Shown: positions 1 to 6,739 of the stretch, piece by piece
How positions within the stretch are numbered: the stretch's first letter is position 1
Layout: each line of letters opens with the position of its first letter
Source: Methyloceanibacter sp.
GTDB taxonomy: Bacteria > Pseudomonadota > Alphaproteobacteria > Rhizobiales > Methyloligellaceae
Reading direction: 5' to 3'
Length of the DNA: 10,435 nucleotides
Assembly: GCA_016649675.1 (NCBI GenBank)
Contig: JAENXG010000068.1
Location: 1-10,435, forward strand
Translations under genes and position numbers: made by a program
Notes under the pieces: model-generated
The model's database searches: none
Told to the model about the DNA's origin: nothing
What the model saw: the letters and a program-made list of their open reading frames with translations, nothing else

Positions 1-992
1 AATTGCGAACGCCGCAAATTGAGGACGAAGCACTGCATCGGCTGCGTGCGCTTGATCGCGACCTCCTGCCGCTTGATGAAGCCGTCGCGCACGGCGCTAA
101 AGTCGTAAGCGGTCGCCCAGTTCTTGGCGCTCGCCTCCTGCCAATAGTCGAGATTGCCGGCCTTGAAGCTCTCGAAGGCGACCGTCTCGTCGCGGTAATA
201 GTCGAAGCGGACCTCGTCGTAATTCCACTGTCCTTTGTTCACGGGCAGGTCCTTGCCCCAATAGTCGGCCACGCGCTCGTAAGCGATCGAGCGTCCCGGT
301 GTGACCTGCTTGATGCGGTAAGGGCCTGAGCCGAGCGGCGGTTCGAGCGTCGTCTTCATCGGATCGCGTTGGACGCCGCTGGCGTCTTTCCCGGTCCAAT
401 AATGCTTGGGGAGCACGGTGAGCTGACCCATGATCATGGGAAGCTCGCGATTGTTCTTCACGTCGAAATAGAAGGTGACCTCGTTGTCGCCGGTCGCCTC
501 GGCGCGCGAGACGTTCTTGTAATAGAGCCCCATGCGCGGATTCGCGGCCTTGTTCACCTCCAGGCTGTAGATGACGTCCTCCGGCGTGATCGGGGTGCCG
601 TCGTGCCAGCGCGCCTCTTTGCGGAGATGGAAGGTGACCGAGGAATAGTCGGCGGGATAGGCCGCCCATTCGGCGATCAGGCCGTAGGAGGTCGAGGACT
701 CATCGAGGCTGTCGCCCATCAGGCTCTCGACCACGAGCCCGAGCCCTCCCGCCGTCTCGCCCTTGTAAAGCACGGGGTTGAGGCTGTCGAAACTGCCGAT
801 ATCGGACATGCGCACGAGCCCGCCCTTCGGCGCGTCGGGATTCACATAGTCGAAATGGGCGAAGTCGGCGGGGTATCTCGGCTCCCCGATGAGCGAGAAC
901 GCGTGGTGGTGGACGGGCGTGTCCTCGGCGAGGCTCGATGCGGGGATGAGGCAGGTGAGGAGGAGAGCAACGAGGAGACGGGAAAGGGTCAT
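1..992 (-). CDS. yejA: YejA-type oligopeptide/muropeptide ABC transporter substrate-binding protein, 3' end missing
   Basis: I translated the minus strand from an ATG at 992-990. It stays open to the window edge, giving about 330 residues of a protein that is usually about 600 long. Residues 1-22 form a signal peptide (MTLSRLLVALLL core, likely cut after SSLA), so the mature protein is periplasmic. The YejA-type motif FDYVNPDAPKGG lies at 47-58. The SBP_bac_5 (family 5 solute-binding) core follows, with FHLRKEARWHDGTPITPEDV at 121-140 and GSGPYRI at 222-228. Family members bind oligopeptides, microcin C-like peptides or cell-wall muropeptides and pass them to a YejBEF permease, which would be expected beyond the left edge. 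The ligand cannot be told from this half. No strong Shine-Dalgarno precedes the ATG. The start is chosen because the signal peptide begins there. Family assignment is firm; the symbol is a family-level label. Confidence 0.9.
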   Translation of the reverse strand, partial: MTLSRLLVALLLTCLIPASSLAEDTPVHHHAFSLIGEPRYPADFAHFDYVNPDAPKGGLVRMSDIGSFDSLNPVLYKGETAGGLGLVVESLMGDSLDESSTSYGLIAEWAAYPADYSSVTFHLRKEARWHDGTPITPEDVIYSLEVNKAANPRMGLYYKNVSRAEATGDNEVTFYFDVKNNRELPMIMGQLTVLPKHYWTGKDASGVQRDPMKTTLEPPLGSGPYRIKQVTPGRSIAYERVADYWGKDLPVNKGQWNYDEVRFDYYRDETVAFESFKAGNLDYWQEASAKNWATAYDFSAVRDGFIKRQEVAIKRTQPMQCFVLNLRRSQ

Positions 993-1160
993 GGCTCTGC
1001 CAGCGCTGTGGGGGTTAGGGCCTGCTTTGGCGGGTTCGTTTGCGGCGGGAGCACGCTCGCGACGTCCAAAGCCTCGCGGGGGCGCCTCGAAAGCGATGAG
1101 GGTCTTAACATGGGAGCTTCGCCCGCCAAATGAATTATCGGCCATGGTGGCGGCGATTAG

Positions 1161-1185
1161 CCTGGATTTTCTGGCAAAATCCGGG
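1161..1185. repeat. Inverted repeat (hairpin), about 10 bp stem
   Basis: GGATTTT at 1164-1170 pairs exactly with AAAATCC at 1176-1182 around the loop CTGGC. Three more pairs (C-G, C-G and one T-G wobble) extend the stem to 1161 and 1185. No T-run follows on either strand, so it is not a classical intrinsic terminator. Its function is unknown. Confidence 0.5.
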
Positions 1186-1216
1186 CGGGAGCGGGGTGGC
1201 TCGGCCACGTGCCTAT

Positions 1217-1237
1217 CCCCTCGCAAGCGGCGAGGGG
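1217..1237. repeat. Short palindrome, REP-like
   Basis: CCCCTCGC at 1217-1224 pairs perfectly with GCGAGGGG at 1230-1237 around a 5-base loop. Together with the neighbouring palindrome at 1271-1298, whose core is the related CCCCGCGAGGGG, it looks like part of a short palindromic intergenic repeat of the sort scattered through GC-rich alphaproteobacterial genomes. The repeat status is inferred from form only, since I see a single locus. Confidence 0.5.
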
Positions 1238-1270
1238 GAACAGTTCATCCCCCCTTTGCGCGCGCTCTTA

Positions 1271-1298
1271 TGCTGCCTCCCCGCGAGGGGAGGCAGCA
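1271..1298 (-). terminator. Perfect 12 bp hairpin downstream of the cytochrome gene, possible terminator or REP-like repeat
   Basis: Bases 1271-1282 (TGCTGCCTCCCC) and 1287-1298 (GGGGAGGCAGCA) form a perfect 12 bp stem closed by a GCGA tetraloop (GNRA class). It starts 26 bases past the stop codon of the minus-strand cytochrome gene, where a terminator or a 3'-end-protecting stem would lie. No T-run follows it in the minus-strand direction (the next bases read TAAGAGCGCG), so a Rho-independent terminator of the usual kind is not shown. A mRNA-stabilising stem or REP-type repeat is equally possible. Confidence 0.45.
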
Positions 1299-1323
1299 TC
1301 AGCCCATCCTTCGCGCCCCTCGA

Positions 1324-2433
1324 CTATTGGGGCGGCGGAGCAGGCGTCTCAGCCGGAGGCGTTGCTGCCTCGGGTGCTGCTGCAGGCGGAGTTTCCGCTC
1401 CCTTGGCCTTGTCCGGCGTTCCACCAGATGACGCGCCTCCCGGCAGCGGCGGCGGGTTGTCGCTCTTGCTGCGGAGGAACGCGATAATGTCGGCGCGCTT
1501 CTTGGCACTCGCCTCGCCAGGGAACGCCATCATCGTCCCTGGCGCGAAGGCTTGAGGGTTGGTGATCCAGGTGTCGAGTAGCTCGTAGGTCCACTCGCCT
1601 TCATGGGCCTTGAGCCCCGCCGTGTAGTTGAACCCCTCGACCGAAGCGATCTTCCGCCCGACGACGCCGTAAAGGTTAGGTCCCACCACGGCGGCTCCGC
1701 CCTTGTCGAAGGTGTGGCACACTTTGCATAGCGCCGCGTCGGCTTCACCCTGTTTCGGATCGGCCGATGCGAGCAGCACCGCGATCTCCGATCCGCCGCC
1801 GCCTGCGGCCGTCCCACCGCCCGGCTTTGCCGGCTCGCCGCCGCCGGATTTCGCGGGCTCACCCCCCGATGCCGACCCGCCCCCGGCAGGGGCTTCAGGC
1901 AGCGGCGGCGGGTTGTCGTTCTTGGTTCTCAGGAACACGAGTATGTCGGCGCGCTCCTTGGCATCGGGAAGGCCGGGGAACAGCGCCATCTTGGTCCCCG
2001 GGACGTACTCGGCCGGGTTGGTGATCATGGCGTTGATCATCTCGTAGTCCCAGTTGCCCTCTTTCGCCTTCAGCGCGTCTGAATATTCATAGCCTTCATG
2101 CGACGCGATCTTGCGGCCGAGCACGCCATAAAGGTTCGGGCCGATCATGTTCGGTCCGCCCTTTTCAAAGTTGTGGCAGATGCCGCATTTCTTGGAGACG
2201 TCGGCGCCATGCTTGGCGTCCGCCGCGGCCAGCAGAGCGGGAAGCGTGTCGCCCCCGCCTCCGCCAGGCTTCTGCTCGCCAGGCTTGTTGCCGGTTTCCG
2301 TTCCGGCAACATCGTAGCCGGGGGCCTCCTCGTGCTCTTCGAAGGCAATGTGGATGATGGTCTTGGCACCGAAGAAAAGCAGCAATGCACCGAGCACTGC
2401 CATGGCGATCTGATTGAAGCGATAAGAGTTCAT
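1324..2433 (-). CDS. Membrane-anchored dihaem cytochrome c with two tandem CycM-like domains
   Basis: The protein is 369 residues. Residues 8-30 form an uncleaved N-terminal membrane anchor of the kind seen in CycM (membrane-bound cytochrome c552 of rhizobia), which carries electrons from the bc1 complex to terminal oxidases. Two class I haem c domains follow. Domain 1 has CGICH at 83-87 and the axial Met in GTKM (M149). Domain 2 has CKVCH at 236-240 and its Met in GTMM (M302). From CXXCH to the shared tail DNPPPLP the domains match at roughly 60 of 96 positions by my hand alignment, a clear internal duplication. They are joined by a Gly/Pro/Ala-rich linker (about 180-215), and a Pro/Ala-rich tail ends the protein. 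The ordinary CycM has one haem and about 180 residues. The start at 2433 is chosen over an upstream ATG at 2520 because the anchor begins here and a GGGGGGA ribosome-binding stretch precedes it. The haem domains lie in the periplasm, and maturation needs the Ccm system. Confidence 0.9.
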   Translation of the reverse strand: MNSYRFNQIAMAVLGALLLFFGAKTIIHIAFEEHEEAPGYDVAGTETGNKPGEQKPGGGGGDTLPALLAAADAKHGADVSKKCGICHNFEKGGPNMIGPNLYGVLGRKIASHEGYEYSDALKAKEGNWDYEMINAMITNPAEYVPGTKMALFPGLPDAKERADILVFLRTKNDNPPPLPEAPAGGGSASGGEPAKSGGGEPAKPGGGTAAGGGGSEIAVLLASADPKQGEADAALCKVCHTFDKGGAAVVGPNLYGVVGRKIASVEGFNYTAGLKAHEGEWTYELLDTWITNPQAFAPGTMMAFPGEASAKKRADIIAFLRSKSDNPPPLPGGASSGGTPDKAKGAETPPAAAPEAATPPAETPAPPPQ

Positions 2434-2579
2434 GGTCCGATGTCCCCCCGAACGGGCTACTTGCGTAGCTCTTGCGACGCGGCGCGAGACTATAGGGCGT
2501 ATACGCTTGTTGCAACTCACACAATTGCCGTGCGCCCGACTGTCGCCTAGGAAAATTTCCCGTGCTAACTGACTGACCT
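2434..2579. promoter_or_regulatory. Divergent control region between cytochrome c and kdsB
   Basis: Both flanking genes start outward from this 146-base gap, so it must carry both promoters. For the minus strand, TTGCAA (2515-2510) and TATAGT (2494-2489) are separated by 15 bases, a short spacer. For the plus strand, TTGCCG (2525-2530) and TAGGAA (2548-2553) are 17 apart, a poor -10. A perfect palindrome GCGTATACGC (2497-2506) lies inside the minus-strand spacer, and an inverted repeat GGAAA-A-TTTCC lies at 2550-2560. Either could be an operator. The hexamers are weak matches and are offered as candidates only. Confidence 0.35.
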
Positions 2580-3320
2580 ATGTCCAGTTCCCTGATCGTC
2601 ATTCCGGCGAGACTCAAAGCGACAAGGCTTCCCAACAAGCCGCTTGCCGATATCGGGGGCGAGCCGATGATCGTTCATGTCTGGCGCCGCGCGGTCGAGG
2701 CCGATTGCGGCCCGGTGGTGGTCGCGACCGACGCCGAAGCCGTGCGGGACGCGATTTTGGCCGTAGGCGGCGAGGCTTTGATGACCAGCCCCGACCACGC
2801 CAGCGGTTCCGACCGGGTGTTCGAGGCGGTCATGAGGCGCGATCCGGGCGGAAGGCTTGCGACCGTGGTTAATCTGCAAGGCGACCTGCCGACGCTCGAT
2901 CCTGCGCTTGTGCGGGCCTGCCTTGCGGCTCTGGGCGAAGGTGAGGCCGATATCGGCACGATCGCCGCCACGATCACGCGTGAGGAGGAGCGCACCGATC
3001 CGAATGTGGTGAAGGTCGTGGGCACCCCGCTTGCAACGGGCTCGACACTGCGCGCGCTCTATTTCACCAGGGCCACGGCCCCTTACGGCGACGGCCCGCT
3101 CTACCACCATATCGGCATCTACGCTTATTCCCGCGCGGCGCTTGAGCGTTTCGTGTCCTTGCCGCCGTCGCCGCTCGAAGTGAGGGAGAGGCTCGAGCAG
3201 CTCCGCGCGCTCGAAGCCGGCTTCCGCATCCATGTCGGGCTCGTTGACACTGTCCCGCTTGGTGTCGATACTCCGGCCGACCTTGCGCGGGCGCGTGAGC
3301 TTGTTCAATCCCGCCGCTGA
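2580..3320 (+). CDS. kdsB: 3-deoxy-manno-octulosonate cytidylyltransferase (CMP-Kdo synthetase)
   Basis: KdsB activates Kdo with CTP to give CMP-Kdo, the donor for the inner core of lipopolysaccharide. It is a cytosolic, Mg-dependent enzyme. The 246 residues match the usual family length. Visible motifs are the nucleotide-binding loop PARLKATRLPNKPL (9-22), VVVATDAEAV (46-55), TSPDHASGSDRV (69-80), the metal-binding VNLQGDLPTLDP (97-108, Asp102) and the C-terminal GVDTPADLARAR. The common QGDEP is QGDLP here, a form I know from alphaproteobacterial KdsB, so it is not a defect. The start has no good Shine-Dalgarno, but the first residues (MSSSLIVIPAR) fit the family start exactly. pheA follows after 23 bases, so the two are probably co-transcribed. 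Confidence 0.96.
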   Translation: MSSSLIVIPARLKATRLPNKPLADIGGEPMIVHVWRRAVEADCGPVVVATDAEAVRDAILAVGGEALMTSPDHASGSDRVFEAVMRRDPGGRLATVVNLQGDLPTLDPALVRACLAALGEGEADIGTIAATITREEERTDPNVVKVVGTPLATGSTLRALYFTRATAPYGDGPLYHHIGIYAYSRAALERFVSLPPSPLEVRERLEQLRALEAGFRIHVGLVDTVPLGVDTPADLARARELVQSRR

Positions 3321-3343
3321 TTTCCGCCCGCCTTCCCGAGACC

Positions 3344-4204
3344 ATGGCCAGATCGCGTTCAAACAGAATCGCCTTCCAAGGCGAGCCCGGCGCCAATTCG
3401 CATCTGGCCGCGCGCGACGCCTATCCTTCCATGGAGGCACTGCCCTGCCCGACCTTCGAGGACGCGCTCGCCGCTGTTAAGAGCGGCAAGGCCAAGCTCG
3501 CCATGATCCCCATCGAGAATTCCGTCGCGGGCCGCGTCGCCGACATTCATCATCTCTTGCCGGATTCGGGCCTCCATATCGTCGCCGAGCATTTCGAGCG
3601 GGTGCGGCATCAGTTGCTGACCCTGCCCGGAGTCAAGCTGTCCGAGCTGAAGACGGTGCATAGCCACATCATGGCGCTCGGCCAATGCCGCAAGGCCATA
3701 AGCGCGCTGAAGCTCGCGCCGGTAGTGGAGGCTGACACGGCAGGGGCCGCGCGCCATTTGCGCGAAGGGGGCGACCGCTCATGGGCGGTGATCGCGTCGA
3801 GGCTTGCCGCCGAGATCTATGGGCTGAAAGTGGCACGCGCCGATATCGAGGACGCCGAGCACAACACCACCCGCTTCGTGGTGCTCGCCGCCAAGCCCGG
3901 GCGTGTGCGCGCGAGTGAGGGTCCGGTCGTCACGAGTTTCGTCTTTCGCGTGCGTAACGTCCCGGCCGCGCTCTACAAGGCGCTCGGTGGTTTCGCCACC
4001 AACGGCGTCAACATGACGAAGCTCGAGTCCTACCAGCTCGAGGGCTCGTTCAACGCCACCATGTTCTACGCCGATATCGAAGGCCATCCCGACGAGCGGC
4101 CGGTCAAGCTGGCCATGGAGGAGCTTCATTTCTTCTCGAGTGAGGTGACGGTGCTCGGCACCTACCCCGCGAGTCCCTTCCGCACCGGCCTCAAGGCATC
4201 GTAG
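3344..4204 (+). CDS. pheA: Prephenate dehydratase with C-terminal ACT domain
   Basis: The enzyme decarboxylates and dehydrates prephenate to phenylpyruvate, the last committed step to phenylalanine. The 286-residue monofunctional form has no chorismate mutase domain. The catalytic domain spans about residues 8-185, with FQGEPGANSH at the start, PIENSVAGRV (56-65) and the hallmark TRF motif (T176-F178) in EHNTTRF. The ACT regulatory domain (about 198-275) contains GFATNGVNMTKLESY, where the widespread ESRP is ESYQ, as is usual in alphaproteobacterial PheA. This domain normally gives feedback inhibition by phenylalanine. It lies 23 bases after kdsB on the same strand, an arrangement often kept in Hyphomicrobiales. 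No terminator is obvious after it; the ffs promoter follows at once. Confidence 0.96.
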   Translation: MARSRSNRIAFQGEPGANSHLAARDAYPSMEALPCPTFEDALAAVKSGKAKLAMIPIENSVAGRVADIHHLLPDSGLHIVAEHFERVRHQLLTLPGVKLSELKTVHSHIMALGQCRKAISALKLAPVVEADTAGAARHLREGGDRSWAVIASRLAAEIYGLKVARADIEDAEHNTTRFVVLAAKPGRVRASEGPVVTSFVFRVRNVPAALYKALGGFATNGVNMTKLESYQLEGSFNATMFYADIEGHPDERPVKLAMEELHFFSSEVTVLGTYPASPFRTGLKAS

Positions 4205-4230
4205 GACTGAGACTAGGAGCTCTCAGCGGG

Positions 4231-4261
4231 TTGCCACAGGGGCCGCGATCCCCGATATACT
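4231..4261 (+). promoter_or_regulatory. Candidate sigma-70-type promoter of the SRP RNA gene
   Basis: TTGCCA (4231-4236) and TATACT (4256-4261) stand 19 bases apart. The -10 differs from consensus at one position. A start seven bases past the -10 falls at 4268, exactly where the closing stem of the SRP RNA begins. This agreement supports the call, although the spacer is two bases longer than ideal. Confidence 0.5.
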
Positions 4262-4267
4262 CCCGAA

Positions 4268-4363
4268 GGGAGGTTGGCGGCAGGCGCGTCCCTCGCCAAC
4301 CGGGTCAGGTCCGGAAGGAAGCAGCCCTAACGAGAGCATCGCGGGTTGCTCGTCCAGCCTCCC
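4268..4363 (+). ncRNA. ffs: Signal recognition particle RNA, 4.5S type
   Basis: The conserved SRP core GGTCAGGTCCGGAAGGAAGC with its GGAA tetraloop lies at about 4303-4322, followed by AGCCCTAACGAGA. This is the Ffh-binding element of helix 8. The ends close with a 10 bp stem: GGGAGGTTGG at 4268-4277 against CCAGCCTCCC at 4354-4363 (one T-G wobble). The size of about 96 bases is right for the short bacterial form without an Alu domain. The RNA works with Ffh to bring nascent membrane proteins to FtsY and the Sec translocon. The exact ends may differ by a few bases. ffs just upstream of dnaX is a familiar arrangement in alphaproteobacteria. Confidence 0.95.
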
Positions 4364-4452
4364 ACCTGCCTCAAGCGTTATAGTGGGTCACGGCGCCTCT
4401 GCCGTCGCCACCGTTTGAAGCCAAGCCTTTGGGTTGAGAGTCCTATCCGTGC

Positions 4453-6252
4453 ATGGCTGAAGTCGAAGACCGAGAGAAGAATGCGCCGCATCGCCCCTCC
4501 AAGGGCAAGGCGGAAGCCTCTGCTTCGTCTCCGCCAGCGGCGCCGCAAAGCCACGCAGCACTTGCCCGCAAATACCGGCCGAAAATCTTCCCCGAGCTCA
4601 TCGGCCAGGACGCCATGGTGCGGACGCTCAAGAACGCGTTCGCCTCGGGGCGCATCGCGCAGGCCTATATGCTGACGGGGGTGCGCGGCGTCGGCAAGAC
4701 CACGACCGCGCGGCTCATCGCGCGAGCGCTCAACTATGAGGGCCCGGGCGCGAGCGGCCCCACAATCGACATGGGGCAAGAAGGCGTCCATTGCCGCGCC
4801 ATCCTCGAGAGCCGGCATCTCGACGTGGTCGAGATGGACGCGGCCTCTCACACCGGCATCGACGACATCCGCGAGCTGATCGACAGCGCCCACTACAAGC
4901 CGAACACCGCCCGCTACAAGGTCTACATCATCGACGAAGTGCACATGCTGTCGAAGCAGGCCTTCAACGGCCTGCTCAAGACGCTGGAAGAGCCGCCCGA
5001 GCATGTGAAGTTCATCTTCGCCACGACCGAGGTGCGGAAAGTGCCGGTGACGGTCTTGTCGCGCTGCCAGCGCTTCGACCTGAAGCGCATCGAGAGCGGA
5101 GAGCTCACCGAGCATCTCGTGCGGGTGGTTGCGGAAGAAGGGGCGAGCGCCGAGCGCCCGGCGCTTGCGCTCATCGCCCGCGCTTCCGAGGGCTCGGTGC
5201 GCGATGCGCTCTCGATCCTCGACCGCGCCATCGCTTTCGGCGCCGGCAAGGTGGAGCAAGAGGCCGTGCGCGGGCTGCTCGGCCTCGCCGACCGCACCCG
5301 CATCTTCGATCTGCTGGAGACCGTGCTGTCGGGCGATGCCGGCGGTGCGCTGGGGCAGCTTGCCGCGCTTAACCGCGATGGCGCCGAGCCCGGCCAAATC
5401 ATGGCCGATCTCGCCGATGCCGTGCATGCGGTGACGCTGGTAAAGGCCGCCGGCGCCAACAGCGCCGACCCCGCCGCCAGTGAGGCCGAGAAGGCGCGTG
5501 CCGCCGATCTTGCGGCGCGCCTGAAGATGCCGGCGCTGGCACGGGCTTGGCAGATGCTGCTCAAGGGCTATGAGGAAGTGCGCACGAGCCCGCGCCCGCT
5601 CGCCGCCGCCGACATGGTGCTGGTGCGGCTTGCTTATGCCGCAGACCTGCCGTCGCCCGCCGAGCTTACACGCCGCGTGCGCGATGGCGCGGGAGCTGGC
5701 GCGGCCCCTGCGCCTCAAGCCGGCACTACGCTGAAACCCCCGCCCAAGCCTGCCCATGACGAAGCCGCGCCGGTTGAGGCATCTGCTCCCGTAGAAGCTG
5801 CTCCGCCTGAGCCGGCCGCGCCGGCGCCTGAGCTGAAAAGCTTCGAGGACGTCATTGCGCTCGCCGCGGCGAAGCGCGACCTGAAGCTCAAGAACGCGCT
5901 TCTCGAGCAGGTGCGGCTCGTGCAATTCAAGCCGGGCATGATCGAGATCAATCCGCTGCCCACGGCGCCCCGCGAGCTTGGCCAGGAGCTGATGAAGAAG
6001 CTGAAAGCATGGACCGGCCGGGTGTGGATCGTGGCCGTGAGCGACGAGGCGGGCGCCCTGCCGCTCGGCACCCAGCGCCGCGAGAGGGACGCCCGCGAGA
6101 TCGAAGCGATCCGCGAGCATCCCAAGGTCAAGGAGGTGCTGCAGCATTTCCCCGGCGCCCGCATCGCGGCGGTGCGGCCGACTGCGGAGCAAGCGGGCAA
6201 TGAAGGTGGGGCCGAAGAGGCGGAAGAGCTCAAAGAGGACGGGACGAATTAG
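4453..6252 (+). CDS. dnaX: DNA polymerase III subunit tau (gamma/tau, clamp loader)
   Basis: The ATPase of the clamp loader opens the beta clamp and ties the polymerase cores together. The 599 residues read as follows: a polar, disordered N-terminal extension (1-35); AAA+ domain from ARKYRPKIFPELIGQ with Walker A GVRGVGKTTTA (76-86), Walker B VYIIDEVHML (157-166), sensor 1 around ATTE and the SRC motif (203-205); collar region to about 400; a Pro/Ala-rich linker (about 420-460); and the alphaproteobacterial tau C-terminal domain ending near FPGARIAAVRP. The four-cysteine zinc module found in E. coli DnaX is absent: only C114 lies in that stretch, as in other alphaproteobacteria. I see no A-AAA-AAG slippage site, so a gamma form by frameshifting is not indicated. 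The TAG stop abuts the ATG of ybaB, implying translational coupling. The Shine-Dalgarno is weak. Confidence 0.96.
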   Translation: MAEVEDREKNAPHRPSKGKAEASASSPPAAPQSHAALARKYRPKIFPELIGQDAMVRTLKNAFASGRIAQAYMLTGVRGVGKTTTARLIARALNYEGPGASGPTIDMGQEGVHCRAILESRHLDVVEMDAASHTGIDDIRELIDSAHYKPNTARYKVYIIDEVHMLSKQAFNGLLKTLEEPPEHVKFIFATTEVRKVPVTVLSRCQRFDLKRIESGELTEHLVRVVAEEGASAERPALALIARASEGSVRDALSILDRAIAFGAGKVEQEAVRGLLGLADRTRIFDLLETVLSGDAGGALGQLAALNRDGAEPGQIMADLADAVHAVTLVKAAGANSADPAASEAEKARAADLAARLKMPALARAWQMLLKGYEEVRTSPRPLAAADMVLVRLAYAADLPSPAELTRRVRDGAGAGAAPAPQAGTTLKPPPKPAHDEAAPVEASAPVEAAPPEPAAPAPELKSFEDVIALAAAKRDLKLKNALLEQVRLVQFKPGMIEINPLPTAPRELGQELMKKLKAWTGRVWIVAVSDEAGALPLGTQRRERDAREIEAIREHPKVKEVLQHFPGARIAAVRPTAEQAGNEGGAEEAEELKEDGTN

Positions 6253-6573
6253 ATGAAGAACTTTGCGCAGATGATGAAGCAGGCGCAGGAGCTGCAAGGC
6301 CGCATGGCCGAGATGCAGGCCGAGATGGAGCGCACCGTACTGGAGGGCCGCTCAGGCGGCGGTATGGTGGTGGTGACGCTGAACGGCAAGGGGGACATGG
6401 CGGGCGTCAAGATCGACCCGTCTCTGCTCAAGCCTGAGGAGGCCGAGATCCTCGAGGACCTTCTCGTCGCCGCCCATAACGACGCCAAGGCCAAGGTCGA
6501 GGAGGCGATGAAAGAGAAGATGAAGAGCCTGACCGGCGGTCTGCCGCTCCCTCCCGGCCTGAAGCTGTTTTGA
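6253..6573 (+). CDS. ybaB: YbaB/EbfC family nucleoid-associated DNA-binding protein
   Basis: This small dimeric protein of 106 residues binds DNA in a tweezer-like dimer and helps organise the nucleoid. Known family members affect gene expression and DNA repair. The Met/Gln-rich first helix MKNFAQMMKQAQELQGRM, the central beta segment GGGMVVVTLNGKGDM (35-49) and the helix LLVAAHNDAKAKVEEAM are typical. Its ATG directly follows the dnaX stop with no gap, and AGAGGAC within the dnaX end can serve as the ribosome-binding site. dnaX-ybaB-recR is a widely conserved operon. Confidence 0.95.
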   Translation: MKNFAQMMKQAQELQGRMAEMQAEMERTVLEGRSGGGMVVVTLNGKGDMAGVKIDPSLLKPEEAEILEDLLVAAHNDAKAKVEEAMKEKMKSLTGGLPLPPGLKLF

Positions 6574-6606
6574 TGCTGGTTAGGTTTCGCGTGCTCATCC
6601 CCACAT

Positions 6607-6696
6607 CGTCATGGCCGGGCTTGACCCGGCCCTCCACGTCTTCACCTCAGAACGAGGTCAAAATCGTGGATGCCCGGCACAAGGCCGGGCATGACG
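6607..6696. repeat. Three-hairpin palindromic intergenic element
   Basis: Two 32-base arms (6607-6638 and 6665-6696) are inverted copies that agree at 26 of 32 positions by my count. Each arm also folds on itself: GGCCGGG/CCCGGCC around CTTGA (6613-6631), and TGCCCGGC/GCCGGGCA around ACAAG (6671-6691). A third small stem, ACCTC/GAGGT, sits between them (6644-6658). The sequence style (CGTCATG...GGGCTTGACCC...TCCACG) matches palindromic repeats commonly dispersed in Hyphomicrobiales genomes. It lies between ybaB and recR, so it would be transcribed within the operon. Only one copy is in this window, so its dispersal is inferred from familiarity. Confidence 0.75.
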
Positions 6697-6739
6697 CAGT
6701 GTGTGGGGAGAGGTCTCACCAACAGGGGCAAGCCCAGTA

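Larger units (their letters stand above)
993..1323. other. Non-coding gap with three GC-rich hairpins
   Basis: This 331-base stretch separates two minus-strand genes. No reading frame in it resembles a protein. It should hold the promoter of the yejA-like gene, but I see no convincing -35/-10 pair. It contains three perfect or near-perfect inverted repeats, listed separately at 1161-1185, 1217-1237 and 1271-1298. The last two lie within 110 bases of the stop codon of the cytochrome gene, so they could form in its mRNA tail. Confidence 0.7.

Noticed and set aside
369..1431. Plus-strand open frames over the yejA-like gene and the following gap
   Set aside because: The minus strand gives a continuous solute-binding protein with signal peptide here. 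The plus-strand products have biased composition and no motifs.
2434..2520. Upstream ATG (2520) as start of the cytochrome
   Set aside because: It would put 29 Arg-rich residues before the CycM-type anchor and would place the start within the candidate promoter.
4364..4452. Terminator between ffs and dnaX
   Set aside because: Only a 5 bp stem (ACGGC/GCCGT at 4390-4394 and 4401-4405) without a T-run is present, too weak to call.
4453..6252. Programmed frameshift in dnaX producing a gamma subunit
   Set aside because: No A-AAA-AAG heptamer or similar slippery run was found after the ATPase part of the gene.
4378..6297. A 639-codon open frame antisense to dnaX
   Set aside because: Long antisense frames are common opposite GC-rich genes. 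The product is rich in Arg, His and Leu with no motif, while the plus strand encodes a complete DnaX.
6428..6637. Small minus-strand ORF starting MEGRVKPGHDDVG
   Set aside because: The first residues come from translating the palindromic repeat arm, a well-known source of false small ORFs in this group, and the rest is antisense to ybaB.
6701..6739. GTG at 6701 as start of RecR
   Set aside because: The added 13 residues do not match RecR, and the ATG at 6740 has a better placed AGGGG and the family-typical beginning.
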